This document shows positions 11,768 through 23,200 of a DNA stretch of 64,000 nt, piece after piece. Position numbers and translations under genes: made by a program. This stretch comes from Pseudocercospora fijiensis CIRAD86 (taxonomy: Eukaryota; Ascomycota; Dothideomycetes; Mycosphaerellales; Mycosphaerellaceae), in assembly GCF_000340215.1 (NCBI RefSeq), contig NW_006921535.1, positions 4,953,528-5,017,527 of the forward strand. Direction: 5' to 3'. The notes beneath the pieces are model-generated. The model saw only the letters and a list, made by a program, of their open reading frames with translations. It was not told where the DNA came from and made no database searches. The stretch's first letter is position 1; each line of letters starts with the position of its first letter.

Positions 11768-13141
11768 CCAGATTGTCAATATAGTACTTCTGACCGCAGC
11801 GACAACAACGCTATCTTTGCCCCTTCAAGTTCTTTTTAATATATCTTTTTATATAGAGGAGTTATAGCTTAATAACATAGAGCAAAGATACTCTAAATTG
11901 TATCTATTTTTAGAAAATAATAAAATTTATAGTCGTTACCTATTGAATTTATAGGCTATATAGCCTAAAATTCTAATTTAGAAGTTTAACAGTTTTAGCA
12001 TTTTTTAGGCCTTAGCATACTATTTTTAGTAATCTAAAACATAGATCTTGTACTTTTACCTTATAAAAATCTAAATTTAAATTTATATATTAGTATAGAA
12101 ACTATTAGTAATACAATCTAGAAAGGAATATTATTTTCTTACTATATTCTCTTTGGTTTATCTTTTTATTTAGAAGAGTTATAGCTTAGTAATATAAGAC
12201 AAAAATACTCTATTCTTAAACTAGTATTAGGAAACTACTAAAATTACTATAGCTCTCTACTAAGATTAGCCTAAAATTCTAGAATAAAGATTTTAAGATT
12301 TTAGTATTTATTAAGCCTTAGTATACTATTTTTAGTAATCTAAAACCTAGACCTAGGAGTTTTACCTAGCATAAATATAGAATGAGATTCTTATCTTAAT
12401 ACGCTTACTATTAGTCTTAGAATCCTAAAGCGAATATTCTTAAGAATTGTAGGCTTAGTAATTTAAAGTTTACAATTCTTAAGAATATTCTTTTCTAAGT
12501 TATAAGACTATTTATAGCTCAGTTAAAGTAAAAGCTCTAATATAGATTCCTACTAGGTAAAAATATTAGGTTTGGGGTTTAGATTACTAAAAATAGTATA
12601 CTAAGGCTTAATAAATACTAAAATCTTAAAATCTTTATTCTAGAATTTTAGGCTAACCTTAGTAGATAGCTATAGTAATTTTAGTAATTTCCTAATACAA
12701 GTTTAAGAATAGACTATTTTTGTCTTATATTACTAAGCTATAACTGGTCTAAAGAAAAAGATATACGAAAGGGAATCTAAGAAGAATTTAAGTTTTAAGC
12801 TCTAGATTATATAACTAATAGTAGCTATATTACGAGAAAAATCTCAAAATAGATTTCAATTAAGTAAAACTATAAGACCTACGTTTTAGATTACTAAAAA
12901 TAGTATATTAAGACTCAAAGAAACGCTAAAATTCTAAAATCTCTAACTTAGAGTTTTAAGCTATATAGCTTATTAATTTAGGAGGCAACAACTAGAAATT
13001 TTGATATTTTCTAAAAATATACATAAATGAGAGTATCTTTGTCTTACATTATTAAGCTGTAACTCCTCTAGAAAAAAAGATATATTAAAAAGAACTTGTA
13101 GGGGCAAAGATTGCGTTGTGAATTCTTCATTGACAATCTGG
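11768..13141. mobile_element. RIP-degraded nested inverted-repeat (foldback/MITE-like) DNA element
   Basis: A 1.37-kb AT-rich island bounded by a perfect 13-bp terminal inverted repeat, CCAGATTGTCAAT at 11768-11780 and its complement at 13129-13141. A TA dinucleotide lies on each side (11766-11767 and 13142-13143), as expected for a Tc1/mariner-type target duplication. The inverted similarity continues inward for hundreds of bases on both arms. A second, related inverted-repeat unit sits inside (about 12135-12790), and its ends resemble the outer arms, so one copy appears to have inserted into another. The centre is a perfect 20-bp palindromic arm pair at 12432-12451 and 12471-12490. No transposase frame survives, so it is non-autonomous or an eroded relic. 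TA enrichment suggests RIP. Confidence 0.82.
12432..12490. repeat. Perfect 20-bp inverted repeat at the centre of the element
   Basis: The arm GAATATTCTTAAGAATTGTA at 12432-12451 is exactly complementary to 12471-12490, with a 19-base loop. It lies at the symmetry centre of the inner unit and could extrude as a cruciform. Confidence 0.9.
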
Positions 13142-13328
13142 TATATATGGAGCTCCGTCTCGGATGAGGGCAACCGAAATTCAGGCAACAAGGCCGTCAG
13201 TTGACTTTCTCCATCGCCCGCCTCTCTTGTCCTCCAACATCTTTCGCATCAGACCTCGCCTCTGCCATTCACCGCTTGAGCAGCAGCACTCCGTGAATCT
13301 CCGGACTCGAATAGACCGTTTGCCTGAC

Positions 13329-14177
13329 ATGTCCGATATAACGCAGCTGTCAGAGGATGACCGAACTTTCGTAGACTCGTACTTGCCACGGGATGCCTGT
13401 AACGCCTCTGCAACTGAAACCGCATCCTCTGGCCGCCAGCACTCGCATTGTGTCCGAGCATCTGCACCTGAGAAGCGTGACTTGCCCTTCGTGACATTGA
13501 CCTATGCATCTTCCCTGGACAGCATGATCGCGCTGGCACCTGGAGCCAGGACTACGCTCTCAGGTCCGGAGACCAAGAGTATGACACATTACCTGCGCCT
13601 GCGACATGATGCTATCTTGATCGGTGCAGGAACAGCGGCCACCGACGACCCAGGCCTCAATTGCCGTTATCCCCAGGCGGTCTTGAGCGACCAGCCGCGT
13701 CCGGTCATTGTCGATCCAAATGGAAGGTGGAAAGATGAGAGCAAGAAGGCATTTCGACTTGCTTCGGAAAGGCAGGGCAAGGCACCTTGGATTATTACCC
13801 GAACTTCCGATACCTCACCGCTGGACCCGCTCCTTCAGATCGGCGGAGAATATCTCACACTCGATGACGATCATCCCAGTTCGTCCGACTCGGCAATCTC
13901 ATGGGTTTCTATTCTGAGAACACTCAAACAAAGGGGAATCAACAGTGTGATGGTCGAAGGCGGCGCGACGGTGATCAACACATTGCTCAGTCTCCCTGAT
14001 CTGGTCGACTCCATCATCATCACCATCGCGCCCACCTTTCTGGGTCAAGGTGGAGTTGCTGTCAGCCCTGCGGCCAAGACTGATAATGGCCAACGCATCA
14101 ACTCGGCATGGCTCGAGAGGACTTCATGGCGGCAGTTCGGCAACGACGCTGTGCTTTGTGGCAGGCTTCGAAGCTGA
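13329..14177 (+). CDS. RIB7: 2,5-diamino-6-ribosylamino-4(3H)-pyrimidinone 5'-phosphate reductase
   Basis: Second step of fungal riboflavin synthesis: NADPH-dependent reduction of the ribosyl side chain of the GTP cyclohydrolase II product. The intronless frame gives 282 aa, somewhat longer than yeast Rib7. Family motifs run in order: VTLTYASSLDSMIA near residue 57, the LRLRHDAILIGAGTAATDDP block near residue 90, RPVIVDPNGRW, then GINSVMVEGGATV and the IAPTFLGQGG block near the C-terminus. An in-frame ATG at 13164 would add 55 residues, but it sits only 23 bp from the transposon end and its extension is not conserved-looking; 13329 (MSDITQL) is preferred. If so, only about 190 bp separate the start codon from the element at 11768-13141. 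Confidence 0.9.
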   Translation: MSDITQLSEDDRTFVDSYLPRDACNASATETASSGRQHSHCVRASAPEKRDLPFVTLTYASSLDSMIALAPGARTTLSGPETKSMTHYLRLRHDAILIGAGTAATDDPGLNCRYPQAVLSDQPRPVIVDPNGRWKDESKKAFRLASERQGKAPWIITRTSDTSPLDPLLQIGGEYLTLDDDHPSSSDSAISWVSILRTLKQRGINSVMVEGGATVINTLLSLPDLVDSIIITIAPTFLGQGGVAVSPAAKTDNGQRINSAWLERTSWRQFGNDAVLCGRLRS

Positions 14178-15835
14178 TGAGGTGTGCAGGATTCAGTGAG
14201 GTATGCCTTGTCCAAGCCATGAACCATGCACCCTACGGAGCCTGCAGAAGATCCCCACGATGGCAGCGGGACAATTCCCCGAAGCCGCTAATCATCACGC
14301 TACATTACCCATTGCCTTCACTCACGATTCGGAAGGTGTGGCTGAGGAAGACTCACGCAGCGCACAGGTAGGTGGTTTCGTTCTGCAATGGCATATTCAA
14401 TCATTGCAAGTCAAAAAGGCAACATTTGTCAAGGACAACACAAGCCACAAGCACCACTCCACAACGAGTTTTCACTGAAGTGTTCCATCTCGACGCTGCT
14501 CAAACTCGACAGCAGTCTCAAGTTTTCCCTTTCCGAATCCTCTCTGCTGCTCGACAGATTACATCATACTCATCGGTGACGGAAAGCGGCATTGGTATGG
14601 TAGGAAAATGGATGGATTCTTCATCACTAGGTCGAGCTGGATACGAGCTCTCGGCCGCATAGCATGAATAGTGTCACAGTCGAAAAGACGCTAGCACGTC
14701 ACTACACATGGCATGTGACGCAGGGCATTATCAGAAATTCATCTCTTCACTCTCGAGATGTGAGGAGACACGGAATGGTGAGTAACAGAATCGTCCTACT
14801 TGGTAAGTGAGGTGCTACTGCTGTCCAGGACGCACACATACAGTACAAAACAGGCACTGTACGTCATATATGTGAAGTCCGTGCGTCATCGACGCCTTGC
14901 GTTTCAGGTTCCACCGGCTGGGATATGATGGTGCTATATGGCGATCCAGCTTGTGCAGTAGCAAATGCGATGCGATGTTGTCCGGTCTCTCAGGCATGCA
15001 GTGAAGCTGCCGCTGCTTGTGAAGAAATTTGTAGCCTAGGGATGGGCGGACGCGGACGGAAACGCATGTCGTTCGCCTCCGCGATCCGCAGCAGGCCGTG
15101 AACATCGGATGTCATGTAAAGAGATGGTCGAATGCCGCAGTGAGAGTGGTTGCCCAGCTGTCATCGCACGGCGCATGTGAATAGTACAGTACCTTGCCGC
15201 AAGAGTCGTTAATCCAGCATCGGCAGAGCAGAAAGCAAAGCAGTGAGCAACAGAAGCAACTTCAAGCAAAAAATAATCCTAACGCGAGGCTCCGACAGGC
15301 ACGCCCCTGTGGAGTCAAATTGTACGCCCACACTCACAGCCGCATACAGTCTCATAACAGCACCGATCGGCGGTCAGCCCTTCATCATGTTTGGCAGTGG
15401 AAAGAAGAGGATTGAGGTCAGTCTGTCTGCATGCCTGAGGAATGCGCCGTACATCATGTTCCAGAGATGCTACCATAGCACCTTCGGCTTCGATTTTCGC
15501 TGATAAATGCGATGCGATGCGCTCTTGGTGGCCTGGCGTGGCATGGCATGGCATTCTTTGTGGCGTTCATCATCACTGCCAACGAGGAAGTGGCCTTTCC
15601 TTTGTGTGCCCGCCCTGCCTGCCAGAAAGCCAGCAATAATGACATCAGCAGCCGCTCCCGCATCATCGCGCGCATCCACCTGCACCTGCACCTGCACCTG
15701 CAACTGCCTTTCGTCATCGCCAACTTCACTTCACTGTTCTACCCTCCTGCTCCCTCCCCATACTGCCGTCGCTGAGCAGCACTCCGCGCTCGCATCCCGC
15801 TGCACGGTACATTCGCTTGATTGCCACTGAACACC
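14178..15835. other. Intergenic, upstream of the stress kinase
   Basis: No supportable gene in about 1.65 kb; short frames overlap in several phases and look like noise. A CACCTG hexamer repeat (about four units) lies at about 15677-15700. The right half should hold the promoter and 5' leader of the kinase gene. Confidence 0.45.
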
Positions 15836-18251
15836 ATGTCGACCATACAGAACCTCAAAAATTTTATCCGCCACGGAAAGCAAGCTCGCGATGCGCGATC
15901 ACCTCAAGACCAGGCCACCACACACCTCTCGAACGTCCACGCACAGCAACATCGCGGCCACGGCCACACCCACGACGTCCAAGCACATCACGCCAACTAT
16001 CCTATCAGCGACCCCAATGTCTACGAGCACAAGCCCTTGCAAGCTGCCGCACCACATGGAGACTACTCTGCTGCCGCCGTAGATAACAGAAATGTTGCCG
16101 CCAAGGCCGGCCATGCCGCAGGTGCCGCAGTCGATGCGAAACAGAAACGAGACGCAAAAGGCCAAGATTACGACCCACAAGTGCTCCAACGCATTGTCGC
16201 CGAGGAGCGAGAGAGCAAAGGAAAGCTTCCCACCTATCCCGGCCTGGAGCGATATCAGCTGCTCGAGAAGATGGGTGACGGCGCCTTCAGCAACGTATAC
16301 CGCGCCAGAGATACACACGGCCAGCACGATCAGGTCGCCATCAAGGTCGTCCGAAAGTTCGAGATGAACTCCACACAGGTATGCTCCGCGTATTCGGCCT
16401 TTTGTTTCCTGATTCTCGCCGCCGCTCTTCGTCATGATGTGATTGAAATTCTCTTGACCAACACTCCTGCCTGCTTAGGCCGTCCTCCATCCGGAATACG
16501 AAAAGAAAGTACCTAAAGGCGTCGAGGTGCGCACAGTTTCCTTCTTGTCTTATCGCTCTGCTCCGTTCTGCTCTGCTCTTCCATCTCCTCAGATCTCAAC
16601 TTCATGGCGAAGCCTGGAGCGAGCGCTGACGTCATCTACTTGATAGCGAGCAAACATCCTCAAAGAAGTACAGATTATGCGACAGCTCGACCATCCCAAT
16701 ATCATCAAGCTCATCGACTTCTCCGAGTCGCGTCAATACTATTTCATCATTCTCGAGCTCTGTCCTGGAGGCGAGCTTTTCCACCAAATCGTCCGATTGA
16801 CATATTTCAGCGAAGACCTCTCACGACACGTCATTACTCAAGTAAGTGCATGCGGCAACAATATCTTCAGAGTGGCTTGTCGTGTTCTGCTCGACCTCGA
16901 CCTCGACCTCGAACATACTGACCTTCTCCCTCTAGGTCGCAAAAGCATTAGAATATTTGCACGAGGAGGCTGGTGTGGTGCATCGGTAAGTGATCCTGCT
17001 TCGCCTACTGTGGCGACAACTGACTCACGCGCACAGTGACATCAAACCTGAAAACCTCCTGTTCTACCCCATTCCATTCATCCCAACCAAAAACCCAAAG
17101 CCGAAGGGTCCTGAAGATGAAGACAAGGCGGATGAGGGTGAATTTATCGCGGGCACTGGATCCGGAGGTAAGTCAGAAATTTTCGTGTTGCGCAACACGC
17201 TTACTGACAACGTTCAGGCATCGGTGTGATCAAGATTGCCGACTTTGGCCTATCAAAGGTCATCTGGGACAGTCAGACGATGACGCCTTGCGGTACGGTC
17301 GGCTACACTGCGCCTGAAATCGTCAAAGACGAGCGCTACTCGAAGAGCGTCGACATGTGGGCCTTGGGCTGTGTCCTGTACACACTCCTCTGCGGTTTCC
17401 CGCCTTTCTACGACGAGAGCATCCAGGTGCTGACGGAGAAGGTGGCCCGAGGTCAATACACATTCTTGTCGCCATGGTGGGATGACATCTCGAAGCCGGC
17501 GCAAGACTTGGTCTCGCACCTGCTTACTGTCGATCCCGAGAAACGCTACGACATCACCCAATTCTTGAACCACCCATGGATCCGCAATGCCAACGAGCCA
17601 ACACATGCTGCCGCTGACGCTCCACCGCTTGCTACTCCTCTCCACGTACGACAAGGACAAGGACAGCTGTCCGCTGGCTCCGCTGACAAGGCTGGTGCTT
17701 CTCCGCTCAAGCCAGACTTTGCATATCTCGACGACACACCAGGTGCCGGTCGTCGCATGGACTTCCGATCCCCCGGTGCTGTCAATCTTCGAGAGGTGTT
17801 CGATGTCAGTTACGCTGTGCACAGACAGGAAGAAGAGGGCAAGCGGAGGAAGAACTTCAAGCAAGGCTTCAGAGGCGGCAATGCACTCAACGCACTCGAC
17901 GAAGAGTTTGACGATGACGAAGAAGACGGCGTTTCGCACCCATTCGACCCCAACTCGCAATCATTACCCGCCAAAGTGCCAAAGTCTGGAGCGCCTGATG
18001 TGGGTGGCGTGGAGAAGCAAATGAGGAATACAAGCTTATCTGCTGCGGCGCAGGCACGTCAGGCCAATGCGCCGCGCAGTTCGCAAGCCAAGGGATATGG
18101 CCAACACTCGCCTGAGGTCGCTGCTGCTGCCAAACGACAGGTCCGCAACAAGGCGGGCGCCTTCGAGCTGAGTCTGGACAACGCAACTCTTCTTGGCCGC
18201 CGAAAGAAGCCGGAGCCGAGTGGTCTGAGGCAGGAACAGGCTGTCCAATAA
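15836..18251 (+). CDS. srkA: CAMK-family stress-activated protein kinase, Srk1/Rck2 type
   Basis: Ser/Thr kinase of the MAPKAP-like group that acts downstream of the Hog1/SakA stress MAP kinase in fungi. Six exons, 15836-16378, 16479-16526, 16647-16841, 16936-16985, 17037-17167 and 17218-18251, all with GT..AG introns, give 666 aa in perfect frame. The kinase domain spans about residues 137-444: glycine loop GDGAFSNVY, AIKVV lysine, catalytic HRDIKPEN near 279 (split by an intron between H-R and D), DFG near 331-333, and CGTVGYTAPE. A Pro/Lys/Glu-rich insert of about 30 residues lies between the HRD and DFG motifs, a feature of the Srk1/Rck2 group. The N-terminal 136 residues are His/Ala-rich; the C-terminal 220 are probably disordered. 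The frame also reads back to a TTG at 15821, but the ATG at 15836 is the natural start. Confidence 0.92.
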
Positions 18252-19088
18252 GAAGGCCTTTAATATGTTTTAGCTGCATTTCAGGGTGTACAGGCCACGA
18301 GGAACAGACTCGAAGGCCGGATCAGCATTGGCGCTGGGTGAGAGAAGAGTCAAATAAAGAAAGCATTTTCCATTTCTCAAGCACGATCTGAATGACACCC
18401 ATCACGTTTCACGTTTCTTGCGAGTCCCGAAAGAGCTGGCATTGCTGCACGCATCTCGCGCGCGCGATGGTCGGGCACTCCTATGACGACTGTGACATGC
18501 GCGGTAAGAATCATTAAATAACATTGCTGTCGAAGGCAGAGATTAGACTGACAGGCTGGTTGTCGTTTCCAGACGCACTTCTTGATTGGGCCATGGCCAG
18601 AGACAGCACGCATTCTGACAAGAGAGCAGAAAGCTTTTGTAATGATTGATGAGCATGCGCGTCGAGAAGGACTCGAGACTGACAGCATTATAATAGGCTC
18701 GTCTACTTGCACTCTGCCATCGAAGCTTGACGATAGACTGCGCGGATTCTGCTAGGTGCCCAAACGAGCAGAGGCCTGATTATCACTCGCACGGCCAGGT
18801 GGATCTTGCGAGCAGGTTTTCATTGTCTAGCGAATATTCGAATAAGATGGAGGGGGGAACAAGAACAAGGCTTGGCTGCAGGAAAGAACAGTTCAGTGAG
18901 ATGCTTGAGGCTTTGGGGGAGATGAGGAGGATGCGAGCCATTCTATGGAAATGCCAAATTCGAAGCTATACACCTGGGACTAGACATTGGGCTGCCGAGG
19001 AGAAGGCAGCTGAAATTCTTTGCGCAGGAGGAGGAAAAAAGCTTCTTATACATTCTTGAAAATCCACTCACGCAAAATTCATGCCAGC
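18252..19088. other. Intergenic between convergent genes
   Basis: About 840 bp between the stops of the kinase gene and the WD40 gene. It should hold both 3' untranslated regions. No coding sequence supported. Confidence 0.5.
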
Positions 19089-20571
19089 CTACTCCAACTT
19101 CCACTCCCTCAACATCCAATCCCCGTTCAAAGTAATCAACACCTTCCTCTCCTCATCATAAACACATTCATTACTATACAACTCCAACTCCTTCCCCATA
19201 GGTCTCTGAAACCTCCACTTCAAACCCCTCTCCCGATCCCAAACAAAAAAACTATTCTCCCCATCCGCAGCCGCAAGAAACCATCCCTTCCCATCAAGCC
19301 ACCTGACCCCATTAAAACTCACAAAAGTGCTATGCATCGCCTCCTCAACCCCCAACTTCAAAACCTCATCCACCCGATCCCAACTCGCAGATTTCTTCTG
19401 ATCATCAAACGGCCTCCAAAGCAAAACCCCCATCCCATTCCCCAAAGCAATCGCATCTCCCCCCGGTGCCCAAGACAAATATCTGATCCACGCCTCCGTC
19501 TTCAAACCCTCGCGTTTTAATTTCAGAATTTGGGATTCGGCTTCGATGGAGTAAATCGAAACGCAATCCGTGCCGGCGAAGAGGATGTGTTTCCCATCGG
19601 GAGAGAAATCTCCGCTCCAATCTTGAACGTCGCCGGAAGAGATTTTGGAAATTTCCCGGCCGTCTGATGCGCTCCAGAGACGGAATGTGCCGTCCCAGCT
19701 CGCGGAGGCGAGGAGGGAGGAGTTTGTTGGGGAGAAGGATGACCACATGATTGCGTCGGTGTGGCCGTAGAGGTAGGTTGCGCTGTGGATGTTGGAGAAG
19801 TGGCGGACGATGATGGTGGGGAGTAAGGCGGGTTTTCGGGGGCCGGATTGTGTGGATTCGTTGTTTAGGACTTGGAGCCATCTTTCGCCGTCGGCGCTCA
19901 AGGGTTTGGAGCCGAAGGATGGGAAGTGGCCTTTCCAGTGTGTGAGTGAGTGGAGGCGGTTTTTCATGTCTGACTTTATCAATGTGTCGACGAAGCCTTT
20001 CCGGATTTCTGCTAGGGCGTCTGTGTCGAGCTCGTGGTGGGAGGTCAGGTCTTTTGAGATTGATTGCCGACATAGATTTGTCCGCTAGGGCTTCGATTGC
20101 GAAAGGCATGGTGCGGGTCAGAGATTTGCCGTCGCTGTCGAGATACCATGCGATGATGTCGCCTTTCTCCCTGAAGATTTTGGAGTCTGAGAGAATCATG
20201 TACTTGGTACCGTCTGGAGTATCTGCTTTGACAATATCTTCGACGAAGAACATGTCGTTGACATTGCTCTGGTGGCCAACAAGCTCTGCTCTGATCTCTT
20301 TCTTCTCGGCGGTGTATATGCGGATAACAGAGTTGCTGGCAACGGCAAGATACTTGTTGTCGGGGCTCAGAGCCATGGCTGTGCTAGACACTTGACGGTC
20401 TGCGGAAGCGTCCGTTTTGACGATTTCCATCGAGCTGTGCTCTTGGCCCCATTCCAGAGGTCCTCCCGAAGACGAGGGTGCCCATTCTGCTGTCTCACCA
20501 TCAAGCTCGAATTCCTTCTCAACTTTCAAGACGTACTCCTTCAAGAACTTCGCGCGGCTCATGGAAGGCAT
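19089..20571 (-). pseudogene. WD40-repeat protein gene with an apparent single-base frameshift
   Basis: The frame starting MPSMSRAKFLKEYVLK at 20571 encodes a short N-terminal segment and first beta-propeller blades (STAMALSPDNKYLAVASN, RAELVGHQSNVNDM). It runs to about 20068, then continues only in another phase (KDLTSHHELDTDALAE onward) through further WD repeats (YLYGHTDAIMWSSFSP, LASASWDGTFRLWSASDGR, GDFSPDGKHILFAG) to the stop at 19089. The switch falls within 20051-20067. No intron with usable ends and length fits, and the interval is one base longer than a multiple of three, so a 1-nt insertion is the simplest reading; the repaired product would be about 493 aa. It may be a real mutation or an assembly error. 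An upstream in-frame ATG exists at 20640. Function is unknown: fungal WD40 proteins of this layout are poorly characterised. Confidence 0.7.
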
Positions 20572-21225
20572 GATTGTAGAATTGCTGATGAGATAGAAAA
20601 TTGGACTTGGAAAAGTTGGACGACTTGGATTTGTAGGCATCCAGGTGATCTCTCATTGCTGCCTGGATGCTTTCGAAGGATCACAAAGTTACTTCACATC
20701 CCACCCTGCGATGCTGCACCAAGATACGGACTGAGCGGGACCTGTGATCGGAGGAAGGGCTGCGAGGATGCAGATCTTGGCCGCGGGACTGCGTGTCTCC
20801 CCTTATGTGACTTGCCATAGTGTGGCATGGCCATCTTCGATCTCATTGTGTGCATCTAGCATATCGTGATAAAGCTCGTCGTTTCGAGAAGACCGGCCGC
20901 GGCAGTGCGCAGTCAAGTCATCCATATGAGCAAGCCGGTGTCAGTCATAAGTAAGATGATGGTGGCAAAGAAACGAGCATTGATGAAGACATTGAATATG
21001 GTTGTGACATCTTCTTGTACTGTAGTGTTGTTGCGGTCGGGAATACTGTAAGCAAGCTCGGTTCATCTCCGGCAATCCGATCTCGCCTCGATCTCGGGAA
21101 GCTCTTCGTGACTTCATCAACCTCTTTTGCGCGAGCCATTGAAGCATGCTCAACACCACCAAAAGCCCAACCCCGAACGTCCTCTTTCCTCTTTGCATTG
21201 TACTCCCACCTGTACCACCACGATC
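20572..21225. promoter_or_regulatory. Shared upstream region of divergent genes
   Basis: About 650 bp separate the start codons of the minus-strand WD40 gene and the plus-strand SDH assembly factor gene, so both promoters must lie here. No specific binding site is claimed. Confidence 0.5.
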
Positions 21226-22193
21226 ATGGCGTCGACCCGCATGGTTCTGCGCGCCAGCAGACTGGCAGCCCGCAACAGCGTCCGACCATTCTCCACAACA
21301 CATTCAAGACTCGGACCAGTACCACTCAGCGAACGCGGCAATGACACCGCCGACGAGTACCGACGATACATGAAAGAGAAGCCATTGAACCCCCACATGA
21401 CCAACACCACCTCAACAATCGCCAACGAGATGCCGAGCATTGGCAAAGATAGCCCACCGCCAGAGTTAATCTCCAGCGTGGATCCAAAGTTCACTCCCAA
21501 GGACTCAGTTCCCAAGGAGACAAGAAAGATGACAGGCGGCAAACAGTCCGGCACTCCAAAATCCGGCCCCAATGCAGATCTCCAAGTAGGTGAAATCGAA
21601 GGCATAGAATTCAAAGTCGCTCCCCTCCGCCGCACCGGCGAAGACGCAAATACCATGCGTGCCCGTCTCCTATGTAAGCACACTTTCAAGAAATGGTCAC
21701 CTTGCTGACGCTGATTCTTTTCGTAACAGACCAAAGCCGGAAAAGAGGGACATTAGAATCGGACCTCCTCCTCTCCACCTTTGCCGACGAACATCTCGCC
21801 CACATGACGCCCAAACAATTACAACAATATGATATCTTCCTTGATGAGAATGATTGGGATATTTATTACTGGGCGACGCAAGAGCCGACACCGACTTCGA
21901 TGGCTTATGCGGAAGGCGCAGGTCCTGGGGCGGCAACTCCTGATGTGCAGGGTAAGGAGGGACCTGTTAAGCCTTCTACTGGCGAGTGGGCGCAGACTGT
22001 CGGCACTTTTAAGCCTGCGTACAGACCTGTGCCGCAGAGGTGGAAGAATAGTGAGATTCTTTCTATGTTACGGAAACATGTTGTCAATCGGAGTGCTGGG
22101 GCACCGGTTCTCGAGCAGAAGGGGAGTGTTGTTCGTGATAAGAAGGGAGGGGGTTTGGGATTCATGCCTGAGCTGAAGAACTTCGATCAGTAG
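21226..22193 (+). CDS. SDH5: Succinate dehydrogenase assembly factor 2, mitochondrial
   Basis: Mitochondrial matrix factor that promotes covalent FAD attachment to the SDH flavoprotein subunit (SDHAF2/Sdh5/SdhE family). Two exons, 21226-21673 and 21730-22193, with a 56-bp intron, give 303 aa. Residues 1-30 form an Arg-rich amphipathic presequence ([20 protein letters not shown]). The family core is at about residues 142-190: [20 protein letters not shown], then [26 protein letters not shown]; the conserved RGxLE signature is intact. The intron lies inside the LLY codon just before QSRKRG, a place where a wrong splice model would destroy the signature. The protein is longer than yeast Sdh5 because of low-complexity N- and C-terminal extensions, which is usual in filamentous fungi. 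Confidence 0.92.
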
Positions 22194-23200
22194 TCATCCA
22201 TCTGGTGGGGATAAGTTGTCAAATATACATGTACATAGGAAAACGCAACCAGGTTCGACCCTTTGATCTGAGAATTTCTTCCTATTCACTGATATATAAA
22301 TCTGCGCTCTATCTACCGAAGTCTAACTTTTCCTTTCAGAAAACTCGCCGACATGCATACCATGTTACGAATCTTCCGAAACAGGGAACTCGATATTAGG
22401 TAGCACTACTCCAAGTCTCCAACTAGATATCTTCCTCCCTCCAACCCGTTTTTTTCCAAAAATTCTCCATTACTCAAAGAAACACACAACTCCGCCATCA
22501 CCTGCCCAGGCCAGGAAACCCACAAGAGCTGACTCTGACTCTAACTCTGACTCAACGGCACGCCGATACAGTTATCAGAGAGCTAATTCTGACGACTGTA
22601 GCACTGGAACTTAATCAACCCCCCCTCCCCTCCCCCCCTCCCTTCTAGAAATCAAACCACAGAAAAACAGGGCAGCCGACTATATAGATATATACAGTAT
22701 ATTTGAGTCAAAGTACCCAAGGTAGAAAAGTAAGGAATTCCGAATCCGTGACAAGTAGTAGAAATAATTCTTTTTCTTGAACCTTTCTCTTAATTAAATA
22801 TATGTGAAAAGTTCTTCAATCATTTAATGAAATCACAGGTTTGAACTTTTTCGGTGACTGACGAATGGTGGCTAGTTATGGTGTTTAAATAGGTGAAGGA
22901 GATATGTTCATTACGAGTGTACTCGATGGACTGTACGCAGTAGGTATATGATCGCAAAATCCTCGCGAGTCTCGCTGAAGCGCCTTGTCAAGAAAGAAAT
23001 GTTCCAGATCTCTCTCTACCCATCCATGAAAAACACATTACCTTAAGATCGCCTTTCATGCTCCAGCACCTTTCCAGTATCCCGGAGTCCGATCGTTCTG
23101 TTGTGCCGATTTTGTGTGCTTCCGCCAATTCTCAGGTCGTACCTATCTTACAATGGTGTTGCATGTATGCACCATGGGGGGTATAAAGCCTCTCTCTCTC
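22194..23200. other. Intergenic between convergent genes
   Basis: About 1 kb between convergent stop codons. It contains CT-rich and C-rich runs (about 22621-22647) and AT-rich stretches, consistent with two 3' untranslated regions. No gene supported. Confidence 0.5.

Noticed and set aside
13164..13328. 55-codon upstream extension of RIB7
   Set aside because: The upstream ATG lies next to the transposon end, and the extension has no family similarity.
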